Source: Dasania marina DSM 21967
GTDB lineage: Bacteria; Pseudomonadota; Gammaproteobacteria; Pseudomonadales; Dasaniaceae
Direction of reading: 5' to 3'
Length of the DNA: 64,000 bases
Assembly: GCF_000373485.1 (NCBI RefSeq)
Contig: NZ_KB891575.1
Location: forward strand, 944,264-1,008,263
Numbering within the stretch: position 1 is the stretch's first letter; every line of letters begins with the position of its first letter. The position numbers and the translations under genes were made by a program. The notes beneath the pieces are model-generated. The model saw only the letters and a list, made by a program, of their open reading frames with translations. It ran no database searches and was not told the origin of the DNA. This document shows positions 51,423 to 61,150 of this stretch, in pieces.

Positions 51423-52079
51423 TTAGCCCCTTAAGCTGATACAGGGCCAGCCCTGCGCTTGGGCGTAGGCGCTGAGGGTGTCGTCGGCATCTACTGCAAC
51501 GGGGTTGTCTACCAGTTTTAGTAGCGGTAGGTCGTTGAGCGAGTCGCTATAAAAATAGCTGCCGCTGAGGTCGTGACCATGCTCGGTCATCCAGGCGTGT
51601 AAGCGCTTGACCTTGCCCTCTTGAAAGCAGGGAGTGCCGTTGGCGCGGCCGGTGTATGCGCCGTTTACCAGCTCAGGTTCGCTGGCCAGAATATGCTCTA
51701 CCCCCATGCTTTTGGCTATGGGGCCGGTGACAAACAGATTGGTGGCGGTGATTATGAGTAGCTCATGGCCTTGTTCACGGTGTTGTTGTAATAGTGCATC
51801 GGCCTTGGCCAGCCGCATGGGGGCGATAACTTCGGCCATAAATTGCTGGTGCCATAAATCCAGTTGCGCTTTGGGGTGGGCTTTTAGTGGCGCCAATGAA
51901 AATTCCAAGTATTCATTAATGTTTAATGTGCCCTGTTTATACTGCTGGTAAAAGTAATCGTTACCCTCTTTATAGCTATGGCCGTCGACTATGCCTTGCT
52001 CCACCAAAAACTGGCCCCAGCCATGGTCGCTGTCGCCGTTAAGCAGGGTGTTATCAAGGTCAAAGATGGCGAGAGTCAT
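51423..52079 (-). CDS. HAD-IB family phosphatase
   Basis: A 218-residue HAD-superfamily hydrolase of the SerB-like IB subclass. Motif I is FDLDNTLL, motif II ITATN, motif III Lys in GKVKRL and motif IV YSDSLNDLPLL. Such proteins hydrolyse small phosphate esters; the substrate is not known. It lies 3 bp upstream of the lipoprotein gene on the same strand. The same HAD gene adjoins rppH in Pseudomonas, so the pairing is conserved. Confidence 0.88.
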   Translation of the reverse strand: MTLAIFDLDNTLLNGDSDHGWGQFLVEQGIVDGHSYKEGNDYFYQQYKQGTLNINEYLEFSLAPLKAHPKAQLDLWHQQFMAEVIAPMRLAKADALLQQHREQGHELLIITATNLFVTGPIAKSMGVEHILASEPELVNGAYTGRANGTPCFQEGKVKRLHAWMTEHGHDLSGSYFYSDSLNDLPLLKLVDNPVAVDADDTLSAYAQAQGWPCISLRG

Positions 52080-52108
52080 ACTGTGGGTATCCGAAGGCTA
52101 GGGGCTGC

Positions 52109-52145
52109 AAAAAGCCGCCTAGCATAAAGGGCTGCGGGCTTTTTT
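52109..52145. terminator. Bidirectional terminator-like hairpin between HAD gene and rppH
   Basis: AAAAAGCC pairs with GGCTTTTT around a 20-base loop, with T runs in both directions, located in the divergent spacer 30 bp from the HAD start. A terminator upstream of both genes would act as an attenuator or insulate the two promoters. Confidence 0.5.
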
Positions 52146-52255
52146 GCATCTCGATTGTGATTATTGCTGTAATTGTGGAACAATGCTGACGATGATAAAC
52201 GGATAAAGTGGTTTTTGCCCGTCCAAATGTGGCAAGCAACCATAAGGATGTAGAT

Positions 52256-52741
52256 GTGATTGATGCAGAGGGTTTTCGGGCCAATGTGGGTATTATGTTG
52301 GCCAATGGCAAGGGTGAAGTGCTGTGGGCACGCCGTGTTGGCCAAGATGCTTGGCAGTTCCCTCAAGGCGGTATTAATCAGGGTGAATCAGTAGAGCAGG
52401 CGCTATACCGTGAGTTGGGCGAGGAAGTGGGGTTGAGAGCCGGCGATGTAGAGGTGATGGCCTGCACCCGTGGTTGGTTGCGCTATCGTTTACCGGAGCG
52501 TTCGATTCGCCGCGACAGCAAACCGCTGTGTATAGGCCAAAAACAAAAATGGTTTTTATTAAAAATGCTGGCTGATGATGAGTCGGTGAGTTTTGATAAT
52601 GGCTGCAGACCGGAGTTTGATCATTGGCGCTGGGTAAGCTATTGGTATCCACTGGGTCAGGTTATTCCCTTTAAGCGTGAGGTTTACAGGCGCGCAATGA
52701 AAGAGTTAGCGGTTAAGCATAGCCGCTTGATCTTGGATTAG
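52256..52741 (+). CDS. rppH: RppH, RNA 5'-pyrophosphohydrolase
   Basis: A 161-residue Nudix hydrolase that removes pyrophosphate from 5'-triphosphorylated RNA and starts mRNA decay. The Nudix box begins GGINQGES and ends [18 protein letters not shown] and [13 protein letters not shown] are typical of RppH. I choose GTG 52256 ([12 protein letters not shown]), since AAGGA at 52244-52248 is well spaced and the protein then starts like E. coli RppH; an upstream GTG at 52208 would add 16 non-conserved residues. ptsP follows in the same direction, as in other gammaproteobacteria. Confidence 0.94.
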   Translation: MIDAEGFRANVGIMLANGKGEVLWARRVGQDAWQFPQGGINQGESVEQALYRELGEEVGLRAGDVEVMACTRGWLRYRLPERSIRRDSKPLCIGQKQKWFLLKMLADDESVSFDNGCRPEFDHWRWVSYWYPLGQVIPFKREVYRRAMKELAVKHSRLILD

Positions 52742-52790
52742 TCGCGGCATACGCGGCTAAATACATATGCAGTTAATACATAGGTAAAGC

Positions 52791-55088
52791 ATGCTCGAAT
52801 CTCTGCGCAGGATAGTCCAAGAGTTAAATGGCATACGCGGTTTGCAGCAGGTGCTGGATACGATTGCTACGCGGGTGCGCGATGCTGTGGGTACCGAAGT
52901 TTGCTCCGTGTATCTACGCGATCAGAAAACAGACCGCTATTTCTTTATGGCCACCGAAGGCCTTAACCGTGATTTTATAGGCAAAATTTCAGTAGGCTCC
53001 CATGAGGGCTTGGTGGGCCAAGTAGCGCGCCGTGAAGAGCCCATCAACCTACAAGATGCTATCGCCGACCCCCACTTTATTTACCTGCCCGGCATAGGCG
53101 AGGAAGAGTACAAGGGCTTTTTGGGGGTGCCTATTATCCATCAGCGCACCGTATTGGGGGTGTTGGTGGTGCAGCAAAAAACCCAACGCCGTTTTGATGA
53201 AGATGAAGAAGCTTTTTTAGTCACCATCTCGGCCCAGCTGGCGGGGGTGATTGCTCATGCCCAATTGACCGGCTCTATCAGCCTGCTATCAGAAGATGAA
53301 GATGAAAAGTTGGTTGGTGGCAAATTTGTGGGCGTCAGTGGCTCAGCGGGGGTAAGTATAGGTACCGGGGTCGTGGTGACGCCTACTGCCGATTTGTATG
53401 CGGTGCCCGATCGCAGCTCTAGTAATATTGAGCTAGAGCTTAAGTTTTTTAGCCAGTGTTTGGCGGCGGTACGTAAAGATATAGAAGAGCTGAGCAGTAA
53501 GTTGGCCAGCCGTTTAGCCCGTGAAGAGCAGGCTTTATTTGATGTCTATCTCAGTATGCTGGATGACCATGCTCTGCCTTTAGAGGTGCGCGAGCGTATA
53601 GAGCAAGGGCAGTGGGCGCAAGGTGCTGTCAGCCAGGTGATACGCGCTCACGTCGACACCTTTGAGAGCATGAATGACCCCTATCTTAAAGAGCGCGCCA
53701 CTGACGTTAAGGATTTAGGTAGGCGAGTACTTGCTTACTTGCAACTAACCGACGATGAAGAGCTGATTTACCCAGACCAAACTATTTTAATAGGTGAAGA
53801 GCTAACTGCCTCTATGTTGGCGGAAGTGCCCTCCGAAAAGCTGGCGGGCTTGGTGTCGGTGCGCGGCTCGGCCAACTCCCATGTCGCCATTTTCGCGCGC
53901 TCCCTAGGCATACCGACGGTGATGGGGGTGCAGGATCTGCCTTTTACCAAGCTGGAAGGCCGAGAAATCATACTGGATGGCTATAACGGTCATGTGCATT
54001 ACAACCCCAGTGAAGAGTTACATAATCGCTTTAAAGCGATTATTGAAGAAGAATCCCAGCTGATTAAGGGCTTTGAGGTTTTAAAGGATTTACCCGGAGA
54101 AACCACCGATAAGCACCGCATAGGCTTGTGGGTAAATACCGGCCTGATGGCCGATGTGATGCGCTCATTAGATAGAGGCGCCGAAGGGGTGGGGCTATAT
54201 CGCACCGAGGTGCCGTTTTTATTACGCGAGCGTTTTCCCTCAGAAGAAGAGCAGCGCGCCATTTACCGCGAACAGCTAGAGGCCTTTGCGCCGCGTAAAG
54301 TCACTATGCGCACCTTAGATGTAGGCGGTGATAAATCACTGTCCTATTTCCCCATTGTCGAAGAAAACCCCTTTTTAGGTTGGCGCGGCATACGGGTAAC
54401 GCTGGATCACCCCGAGATCTTTCTGGTGCAAGTGCGGGCCATGCTGAAAGCCAATCAAGGCTTAAATAACCTGCGTATTATGCTGCCGATGATTAGCAGT
54501 GTGATGGAACTGGAAGAGGCTTTAGAGCTGTTGTACCGAGCTCATGATGAGTTAATTGAAGAGCTGGGGGTGGAGTTGGAGCTGCCGGAAATAGGGGTGA
54601 TGATAGAAGTGCCCGCAGCGGTGTATCAGGCCCGTGAGCTGGCTAGGCGGGTAAACTTTTTATCGGTGGGGTCCAATGACTTAACCCAGTACTTGCTGGC
54701 GGTAGATAGAAACAACTCCCGGGTGGCCTCTATTTTTGATCCTTTCCATCCGGCGGTATTGCAAGCCTTGCAGAAAGTGGCAGATGACGCTCATGCGGAA
54801 GGCCAGCAGGTCAGTATTTGCGGGGAATTGGCGGGCAATCCGCTGGCATCGCCGCTACTTATTGCCATGGGTTACGATGTGTTATCCATGAGTGCCACCA
54901 ACCTGCCCAAGGTTAAGTCGGTAGTGCGCAGCTTGAGTTATAAGCAGTGTCAGGCTTTGTTAAAACAAGCCATGCAAATGGATAACTCCCGTGAGATACG
55001 CGAGTTGCTAGAGCAAGTGCTCACCGAGGTGGGGGCTCACCGCATGCTCAACCCGGTACTGGACGACGTTCAAATTAGCGCGGTATAG
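52791..55088 (+). CDS. ptsP: PtsP, enzyme I of the nitrogen phosphotransferase system
   Basis: A 765-residue EI-Ntr. An N-terminal GAF domain (about 1-165; VCSVYLRDQKTDRYFFMATE) precedes the PTS enzyme I parts: the phospho-His domain with GSANSHVAIFARSLG (His near 364) and the PEP-binding barrel with LRTLDVGGDKSL, SVGSNDLTQY and catalytic Cys in SICGEL (near 677). It phosphorylates NPr and links nitrogen state to regulation. ptsO/ptsN are not in the window. Its 3' end overlaps the convergent NRDE gene by 14 bp. Confidence 0.96.
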   Translation: MLESLRRIVQELNGIRGLQQVLDTIATRVRDAVGTEVCSVYLRDQKTDRYFFMATEGLNRDFIGKISVGSHEGLVGQVARREEPINLQDAIADPHFIYLPGIGEEEYKGFLGVPIIHQRTVLGVLVVQQKTQRRFDEDEEAFLVTISAQLAGVIAHAQLTGSISLLSEDEDEKLVGGKFVGVSGSAGVSIGTGVVVTPTADLYAVPDRSSSNIELELKFFSQCLAAVRKDIEELSSKLASRLAREEQALFDVYLSMLDDHALPLEVRERIEQGQWAQGAVSQVIRAHVDTFESMNDPYLKERATDVKDLGRRVLAYLQLTDDEELIYPDQTILIGEELTASMLAEVPSEKLAGLVSVRGSANSHVAIFARSLGIPTVMGVQDLPFTKLEGREIILDGYNGHVHYNPSEELHNRFKAIIEEESQLIKGFEVLKDLPGETTDKHRIGLWVNTGLMADVMRSLDRGAEGVGLYRTEVPFLLRERFPSEEEQRAIYREQLEAFAPRKVTMRTLDVGGDKSLSYFPIVEENPFLGWRGIRVTLDHPEIFLVQVRAMLKANQGLNNLRIMLPMISSVMELEEALELLYRAHDELIEELGVELELPEIGVMIEVPAAVYQARELARRVNFLSVGSNDLTQYLLAVDRNNSRVASIFDPFHPAVLQALQKVADDAHAEGQQVSICGELAGNPLASPLLIAMGYDVLSMSATNLPKVKSVVRSLSYKQCQALLKQAMQMDNSREIRELLEQVLTEVGAHRMLNPVLDDVQISAV

Positions 55089-55854
55089 GCGCTGTGCGTA
55101 GCTGTTGTTGCACGCTGTAATGGGCCCGGCCTTGGGCGTCATAGCTTTGTTCCATAAAAAATATACAGCCGCTGCGGTGAAACAGCACAGCAGTGCTGCA
55201 GCGTGTGCCGTAATCCTCAGAGACAATAAAACAGCTGGATAATAACTGTTCGCGCTGGCTGCTAATGCCGGTGTGGGGTAGTTGTTGCTGGCTGGCGGTC
55301 TGCCGGTTTTGCATATCGGCAATAAGGCCTGGGCAATCAATACGCCCTGAGTTTAGCCGTTGTTGCAGCGAGGCCTTGGCCGCTTCGACCTTAGGCCAAG
55401 GGCTATCTAACAGGCCATTGCTAAGGCCATAAATGCCGGGCTTGAGGCTGCGTACTGTGCCTTGCCGATTACTAAAATAGTATAACTGGCTAGGGTTGCC
55501 GCAAATAAAGTTAAAGCCGGCAAAATTATCTGCATGTGTGGCCAGTTGTTGCAGGTAGTCACTTGCCGACTGCGGTTCGGATAAAAAGTCGCTGCTAAGT
55601 GCGCCTCTAGAATAGCTGGGTGCTGTGTTTTGCGTTGCTGTTTCGCGGTAATTAGTAACGGCAGCCAGCTGGCCTTGTTGGCTAATTCCTAACCAAGTAC
55701 CCCCCGCTTGTAAATCTCTACCGGCAAATAGCTGTGGTTGATCTTGCCAAAAGTGTGCAGCGGCGCTGGGACGCTGATGATATTCATCACGATTAGCCAT
55801 TAGGATTAGTGGCCAGTCGGCATGTTGTTGTATGGCAAAGCTTATCAGGCACAT
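55075..55854 (-). CDS. NRDE-family (TANGO2-like) protein
   Basis: A protein of about 259 residues of the NRDE family, named for the conserved motif seen here as MANRDEYHQRP near residue 20. The start at 55854 gives MCLISFAI, so a Cys is exposed after Met removal as in other family members. Other conserved parts are GRDLQAGGTWLG and AVTNYRE. The human relative TANGO2 is tied to lipid and heme handling; bacterial function is not established. An in-frame ATG 27 bp upstream exists but lacks conservation. Confidence 0.85.
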   Translation of the reverse strand: MCLISFAIQQHADWPLILMANRDEYHQRPSAAAHFWQDQPQLFAGRDLQAGGTWLGISQQGQLAAVTNYRETATQNTAPSYSRGALSSDFLSEPQSASDYLQQLATHADNFAGFNFICGNPSQLYYFSNRQGTVRSLKPGIYGLSNGLLDSPWPKVEAAKASLQQRLNSGRIDCPGLIADMQNRQTASQQQLPHTGISSQREQLLSSCFIVSEDYGTRCSTAVLFHRSGCIFFMEQSYDAQGRAHYSVQQQLRTAPIPR

Positions 55855-55979
55855 AAAATAAGGCACATAGAATAAAGGCATTGATTATAGGCGCATAAAT
55901 TATCAATCGGCGATGGCTTTGGGCATAATGGTTTCTTTTTGTTGGCGCCAGCGCCTATGGCCTAGGTACAGATATAAGC

Positions 55980-56798
55980 ATGTTACAGCACCCTAATTTT
56001 GATCCAGTTGCCTTGCAGCTGGGGCCTCTTGCTATACATTGGTATGGCCTTATGTATTTGCTGGGCTTTGCCGCGGCTTGGTGGTTGGCACAACGCCGCA
56101 GCCAAAGGCGTTATTCCCCCATAGCGGCTAAACAGGTCGATGATTTAATTTTTTACTGCGCTTTGGGTGTGGTGCTGGGTGGCCGTTTTGGTTATGTCTT
56201 ATTTTATAATTTTGATAAGTTTTTAGCAGATCCTATTTGGTTAATTAAAGTGTGGCAGGGCGGTATGTCTTTTCACGGTGGTTTGCTGGGCGTGTTTACC
56301 GCCTTAATAATCTATGCCCGTTATTTAAAAGTTTCCCTAGGGGCGTTATGTGATTTTGTTGCGCCTTTAGTACCTATAGGTTTGGGCTTAGGTCGCATCG
56401 GTAATTTCATTGGTCAGGAGTTATGGGGGCGGGCCAGTGATGTGCCCTGGGCGATGGTATTTACTACTGACCCTGAACGTTTACCGCGCCATCCTTCGCA
56501 GCTTTATCAGTTTATGTTGGAGGGTGTGCTGCTGTTTATTATTGTATTTTTGTTTTCTCGCAAACCTAGGCCCGAGTGGTCGGTGGCGGGATTATTTTTG
56601 TTATGTTACGGCGCGTTTCGATTTGTGGTGGAGTTTTTCCGTCAACCTGATAGCCATATAGGTTTTGACGCCTTTGGTTGGTTGACTCGCGGGCAAGAAT
56701 TGTCGCTGCCCATGATAGTGGTTGGCGCAGCTATGATGTTGTGGGCCTATAAGTGTTCGGCTGTGGGTGCCAACAGTAACGCTAATCCGCTTAAGTAA
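55980..56798 (+). CDS. lgt: Lgt, prolipoprotein diacylglyceryl transferase
   Basis: A 272-residue inner-membrane enzyme with about seven hydrophobic segments. Conserved residues are visible in [20 protein letters not shown] (catalytic His), [14 protein letters not shown] (essential Arg) and HPSQLYQ. It transfers diacylglycerol from phosphatidylglycerol to the lipobox Cys of lipoproteins, such as the imelysin-like protein in this window. thyA and folA follow closely on the same strand, the gene order of Pseudomonas. Confidence 0.96.
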   Translation: MLQHPNFDPVALQLGPLAIHWYGLMYLLGFAAAWWLAQRRSQRRYSPIAAKQVDDLIFYCALGVVLGGRFGYVLFYNFDKFLADPIWLIKVWQGGMSFHGGLLGVFTALIIYARYLKVSLGALCDFVAPLVPIGLGLGRIGNFIGQELWGRASDVPWAMVFTTDPERLPRHPSQLYQFMLEGVLLFIIVFLFSRKPRPEWSVAGLFLLCYGAFRFVVEFFRQPDSHIGFDAFGWLTRGQELSLPMIVVGAAMMLWAYKCSAVGANSNANPLK

Positions 56799-56812
56799 AG
56801 GTATAAGTAAGA

Positions 56813-57646
56813 ATGAAACAATATTTAACTCTGTTAAATCATATTATAGATAATGGCGAGCAAAAGGGTGACCGCACCGGTACGGGTGTTAAATCGGTAT
56901 TTGGTTATCAGTTTCGCGTTAACTTGGCGGAAGGTTTTCCTCTAGTAACAACTAAGAAGGTACACCTGCGCTCTATTATTCATGAGTTACTGTGGTTTTT
57001 GAATGGTGACACCAATATTAAGTATTTGCAGGATAATGGTGTGACTATCTGGGATGAGTGGGCCGATGAAAACGGGGAACTAGGTCCTGTTTATGGTAAG
57101 CAGTGGCGTTCGTGGCCAGCACCTGATGGCGGCCATATCGATCAGATAGCCACAGTTATCGAACAATTAAAACATAATCCCAATAGTCGACGGATGATAG
57201 TTTCGGGTTGGAACGTGGCGGATTTACCGGATGAATCGATAAGCCCGGTAGAGAATGTGAAGCAGGGGCGTATGGCTTTGGCAACCTGCCATGCCTTTTT
57301 CCAATTCTACGTGGCCAATGGCAAACTTTCTTGCCAGCTGTATCAAAGAAGTTGCGATACCTTTTTAGGCCTGCCGTTTAATATTGCCTCCTATGCGTTG
57401 TTAACACATATGTTGGCGCAGCAGTGTGACTTAGAGGTCGGTGATTTTGTTTGGACGGGTGGCGATGTGCATTTATATAATAATCATATAGAGCAGGCAA
57501 AAGAGCAGTTAAGTCGCGAGCCTTTGTCTTTGCCTACGCTAAAAATAAAACGCAAGCCGGCCAGTATTTCTGACTATAGCTTTGACGATTTTGAAATTAT
57601 TAATTATCAAAGCCATGCCGCAATTAAAGCACCTATCTCAATTTAA
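56813..57646 (+). CDS. thyA: Thymidylate synthase
   Basis: A 277-residue ThyA that methylates dUMP with 5,10-methylene-THF. The nucleophile Cys159 lies in [11 protein letters not shown]; other motifs are [23 protein letters not shown] and DVHLYNNH. Compared with E. coli ThyA (264 residues) it carries an insertion of about 13 residues just before the catalytic Cys, as seen in other gammaproteobacteria. It is 14 bp after lgt and 3 bp before folA, whose product recycles the dihydrofolate made here. Confidence 0.97.
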   Translation: MKQYLTLLNHIIDNGEQKGDRTGTGVKSVFGYQFRVNLAEGFPLVTTKKVHLRSIIHELLWFLNGDTNIKYLQDNGVTIWDEWADENGELGPVYGKQWRSWPAPDGGHIDQIATVIEQLKHNPNSRRMIVSGWNVADLPDESISPVENVKQGRMALATCHAFFQFYVANGKLSCQLYQRSCDTFLGLPFNIASYALLTHMLAQQCDLEVGDFVWTGGDVHLYNNHIEQAKEQLSREPLSLPTLKIKRKPASISDYSFDDFEIINYQSHAAIKAPISI

Positions 57647-57649
57647 GAA

Positions 57650-58192
57650 ATGATTAAAAAAATGAAAGCTCTAGATATTAAAATTTCCATGATTGTGGCG
57701 GTTGCCGAAAATGGGGTGATAGGTCGTGATAATCAGTTGCCTTGGTATTTACCGGAAGATTTAAAGTACTTTAAAAAAGTGACTATGGCTAAGCCTATAG
57801 TGATGGGTAGAAAAACCTTTGACTCTATCGGTAAGCCGTTACCGGGGCGTAGCAATATTGTTGTTACCCGTAACACAGATTATAGCGCCGAAGGCATAGA
57901 GGTTGTTGCTACGGTAGAGGCTGCAATAAAGCTGGCTGCTGAGGTTGCCCGTGCGGATGGTGTGGACGAAGTGATGGTGATTGGCGGTGCGCAATTGTAT
58001 GCCGACATATTGCCTAGAGTAGACAGGCTCTATCTTACCGAGGTGCATGCGGAGGTAGAGGGCGATGCCTTTTTTCCGGCCATAGAGAGGGATTTGTGGC
58101 GGGAAGTGTCACGAGAAAAAAAATTGGCCATAGGGCCAAATAGTTATGATTATAGCTTTGTGGTGCTGGATAGAGGTAAAAACAACCAGTAG
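57650..58192 (+). CDS. folA: Dihydrofolate reductase
   Basis: A 180-residue DHFR with IVAVAENGVIGRDNQLPW, acidic catalytic residue in YLPEDLKYF, the NADPH site GRKTFDSIGKPLPGR, and VIGGAQLY. It reduces dihydrofolate to THF, completing the cycle with ThyA. It starts at ATG 57650, 3 bp after the thyA stop codon; in-frame ATGs at codons 5 and 14 are also possible, the last giving a start like most DHFRs. Confidence 0.96.
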   Translation: MIKKMKALDIKISMIVAVAENGVIGRDNQLPWYLPEDLKYFKKVTMAKPIVMGRKTFDSIGKPLPGRSNIVVTRNTDYSAEGIEVVATVEAAIKLAAEVARADGVDEVMVIGGAQLYADILPRVDRLYLTEVHAEVEGDAFFPAIERDLWREVSREKKLAIGPNSYDYSFVVLDRGKNNQ

Positions 58193-58437
58193 TTATGTGT
58201 TACCAAACGTGGCAAAAGTGTTTCCATATTTCTCTCGGCAAGGTAACACTCCACCCTTTGGTGGTAAATTTCAGAATTTACTGCTGAAAATAGGGAATGA
58301 ACGTTGATTATTGAATTCAGATCCTATTAAATGCGCGCTTGTTCTTGAAATGCAAAGTAGTACGACTACCTTAAATTGATAGGTTAGAAGTTTCTCAAAC
58401 TGTTTTAATAAACATCCCTGAAGGAAATGCAATCCCC
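58193..58437 (+). other. Structured leader upstream of the TonB operon
   Basis: No gene. GTGTTACC (58197-58204) and GGTAACAC (58242-58249) form an inverted repeat; two small hairpins follow at 58251-58264 (CCACC/GGTGG) and 58265-58280 (TAAATT/AATTTA). They could be the folA transcript end or a structured leader of the next operon. No Fur-box-like sequence is obvious by eye. Confidence 0.4.
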
Positions 58438-59223
58438 ATGAATATGCATCGATTCAAAACGATCGCGTTTGCCCTGACTATGTCAGCTGGCACGCTGCTT
58501 GGTGCTACTAGCACGCAAGCAAACTCCGTTGATGCTGTGATCAAAGTTGGCGAGGCAAAAACTGTCGCCGCCCAACAGTCGCAGAAGAAGATAGATAACT
58601 TAGCCGGTGAGACCGACAGCTTGTTACAAGACTATAAAACAGTCATGAAACAAGTAGATGGCCTTAGGGTGTATAACTCACGCTTGGAAAAGCAAATTAC
58701 TAACCAATTGGATCGCATCGAAAATATCGAAGCATCTATAGGCCAAGTAACTGTTATTCAGCGTCAAGTAACCCCCTTGGTTATCCGTATGATTGATGGT
58801 TTGGAGCAGTTTGTTAAACTAGACATTCCATTCCACCAAGAAGAACGTGCTCAGCGTATTAAATTCTTACGTAAGAATGTAGATCGCTCTGATTTGGCTG
58901 TTTCTGAGAAGTTTCGCCAAGTATTGGAAGCCTACAAAATCGAAAATGAGTACGGTCGTAAGATCGATGCTTATAAAGGCAACGTATCAATTGATGGTGT
59001 AGAGCGCGAAGTTAACTTCTTCCGTGTAGGCCGTGTTGCCCTGTTATACCAAACGACTGACACTGAAATCTCAGGTGCCTGGGATAAAAGAACAGGTCAA
59101 TTTGTACAGTTAGAGAAAAGTGCCTATCGCAGTGCTATCTTGAAAGGCTTAAAGGTTGCACGTAAAGAAGCCTCTATCGATATCTTGAAACTACCGATTC
59201 CAGCTCCGGAGGCCGCTAAATAA
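58438..59223 (+). CDS. DUF3450 protein of a TonB system
   Basis: A 261-residue exported protein: signal peptide 1-28 (cleavage near STQANS), then a long coiled coil (about 35-110) and a mixed C-terminal domain. It matches DUF3450, which is encoded first in TtpC-type TonB operons of Vibrio, Shewanella and relatives. Its biochemical role is unknown; a periplasmic partner of the ExbB-like channel proteins is likely. Its TAA stop overlaps the next ATG by one base. Confidence 0.85.
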   Translation: MNMHRFKTIAFALTMSAGTLLGATSTQANSVDAVIKVGEAKTVAAQQSQKKIDNLAGETDSLLQDYKTVMKQVDGLRVYNSRLEKQITNQLDRIENIEASIGQVTVIQRQVTPLVIRMIDGLEQFVKLDIPFHQEERAQRIKFLRKNVDRSDLAVSEKFRQVLEAYKIENEYGRKIDAYKGNVSIDGVEREVNFFRVGRVALLYQTTDTEISGAWDKRTGQFVQLEKSAYRSAILKGLKVARKEASIDILKLPIPAPEAAK

Positions 59224-60608
59224 TGAAAACTCAATTATTTAAGTCAATAATATTTGCTGCGTTGACTATGGCAGCCGCTACTACTGTTGTAGCACAAGAC
59301 GCTAAATCACTAGACCAGTTGCTAGGCTTTGTTAAGCAGGGTCAGGTCGATGAAGCTAAAGAAAACAAGCAGCGCGAAGCGGCTTTCCGCAACGCTAAAG
59401 CTAAGCAAGGCCAGTTGTTGAGCGAAGCTAAAGCTATGCGTACCGCTCAAGAGAAGCGTTCCGCTCAGCTAGAAGGCGAGTTTGAGAAAAACGAATTGCG
59501 CGTAGCTGATAAGCAGCGGCAATTGAAAGAGCGTTTAGGTACCTTGACTGAGTTATTCGGTCACTTAACCTCTACTGCTGGTGACTTGCGCGGTAACTTC
59601 GGTAGCTCATTAGTGAGTGCCCAGTTTCCTAACCGTGAAGCTTTCCTAGACGAAATGATTGCTAAGATGAGTGGTGCTGAAAAGCTACCTAGCATTGAAG
59701 AAATCGAGCGTTTGTGGTTTGAATTGCAGCGTGAAATGACTGAATCTGGTCGCATTGTTACTTTTGATGCTGAAGTGTCTACTCCTTCTGGTGACAAGTC
59801 TGTTCGTAAGGTTCTTCGTGTTGGTAGTTTCAACATGGTGACTGAAGATGGCAAATACTTGCAGTATGTTGCTGAGACTGGCGGCTTAAACGAACTAGCC
59901 AGACAGCCTTCTGGTCCTAAAGTGGGCTGGGCTGCTGACTTAGCGGCTGCTACTGATGGTTTTAGTCCTTTTGGTGTTGACCCCACAGGCCCTACCGGCG
60001 GTACTTTCCTATCAGCATTGATCAACACTCCTACCTTGGGTGAGCGTTTTGATCAAGGCGGGCAGATTGGTATGGCTATCGGTATTGTTGGTGTGTTCGC
60101 AATCTTATTAGCGGTATGGCGTCTAATCGTCCTTACGGGTGTTAATGCACGCGTTAATGCGCAGCTTAAATCTGATAAGGCTAACACCAACAACCCATTG
60201 GGTCGTGTACTTATGGTTCACGAGCAAAACCCAACTATGGATACTGAGACGTTAGAGCTGAAGCTTTCTGAAGCAATTCTACGTGAAATACCCAATATTG
60301 AGTTTGGTCTGAACTTGTTGAAAATCATTGCAGCGATTGCTCCTTTGATGGGTCTACTAGGTACCGTAACCGGTATGATCATTACCTTCCAGGCTATCAC
60401 TATCTTCGGTGCTGGTGATCCAAAAGCAATGGCTGGTGGTATCTCTGGTGCGCTGGTAACAACGGTATTGGGTCTATTAGTTGCGATTCCAACAGTACTA
60501 CTACACACAGTGACCAATGGTCAGGCCAAGAAGATCATCCATGTACTGGATGAGCAATCTACAGGTCTTATCGCTGAGCATACTGAGGCTCAACTGGGGA
60601 AAGCGTAA
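59223..60608 (+). CDS. ttpC: TtpC-like MotA/TolQ/ExbB channel protein with periplasmic domain
   Basis: A 461-residue protein: signal peptide 1-24, coiled-coil periplasmic region (about 40-110), a mixed domain to about 275, then a membrane helix (IGMAIGIVGVFAILLAVW) and a MotA/TolQ/ExbB domain with IAPLMGLLGTVTGMIITF. Vibrio TtpC has this layout and is needed for TonB2 function in iron uptake. Here it is followed at once by a second, short ExbB. The first gene of the operon and this one are translationally coupled. Confidence 0.88.
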   Translation: MKTQLFKSIIFAALTMAAATTVVAQDAKSLDQLLGFVKQGQVDEAKENKQREAAFRNAKAKQGQLLSEAKAMRTAQEKRSAQLEGEFEKNELRVADKQRQLKERLGTLTELFGHLTSTAGDLRGNFGSSLVSAQFPNREAFLDEMIAKMSGAEKLPSIEEIERLWFELQREMTESGRIVTFDAEVSTPSGDKSVRKVLRVGSFNMVTEDGKYLQYVAETGGLNELARQPSGPKVGWAADLAAATDGFSPFGVDPTGPTGGTFLSALINTPTLGERFDQGGQIGMAIGIVGVFAILLAVWRLIVLTGVNARVNAQLKSDKANTNNPLGRVLMVHEQNPTMDTETLELKLSEAILREIPNIEFGLNLLKIIAAIAPLMGLLGTVTGMIITFQAITIFGAGDPKAMAGGISGALVTTVLGLLVAIPTVLLHTVTNGQAKKIIHVLDEQSTGLIAEHTEAQLGKA

Positions 60609-61136
60609 ATGAATTACCTCTATGACGCACCGGATATAATCAGACGGTTCATGGAGTCTGGAGGCGATGTGCTTTGGCTCATCGCACTACTGACCTTCGT
60701 AATGTGGTCATTGGTATTCGAACGTTTTTGGTATTTCCACGGGGCTATGCGTCGCGACGTCGATCATGTAGTAAATACATGGGAAGCACGCAGCGAACGC
60801 AAGTCTTGGAATGCGCACCAGATTCGTCGCCAGTTAATTTCACAGGTGGCATTAAGAATCAATCAAGGCTTACCAATGATTTCTACATTGGTAGCCATGG
60901 CGCCATTGTTAGGTTTGCTAGGTACGGTTACAGGTATGATAGAAGTGTTTAATATCATGGCTGTTACCGGTGGTGGCGACGCTAAATCAATGGCAGGTGG
61001 TGTATCAAAAGCGACAATCCCAACTATGGCTGGGATGGTAGCCGCGCTATCAGGCGTGTTTGCCAATACTTATGTTACCCGTGTTGCCGAGCGCGAAAGC
61101 GAGTTACTCGAAGACCATCTGACAACTGATCACTAA
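60609..61136 (+). CDS. exbB: ExbB-type proton channel protein
   Basis: A 175-residue short ExbB with three hydrophobic segments (LWLIALLTFVMWSLVFERF, VAMAPLLGLLGTVTGMIEVF, MAGMVAALSGVFANTYV) including the conserved Thr/Gly pattern of the pore helix. With ExbD it converts the proton gradient to motion of TonB. It starts directly after the stop codon of ttpC. Confidence 0.93.
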   Translation: MNYLYDAPDIIRRFMESGGDVLWLIALLTFVMWSLVFERFWYFHGAMRRDVDHVVNTWEARSERKSWNAHQIRRQLISQVALRINQGLPMISTLVAMAPLLGLLGTVTGMIEVFNIMAVTGGGDAKSMAGGVSKATIPTMAGMVAALSGVFANTYVTRVAERESELLEDHLTTDH

Positions 61137-61150
61137 GTAAGAGATTCAAC

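Noticed and set aside
56813..57646. Insertion before the catalytic Cys of ThyA as something unusual
   Set aside because: Thymidylate synthases of other gammaproteobacteria have a similar insertion at the same place.
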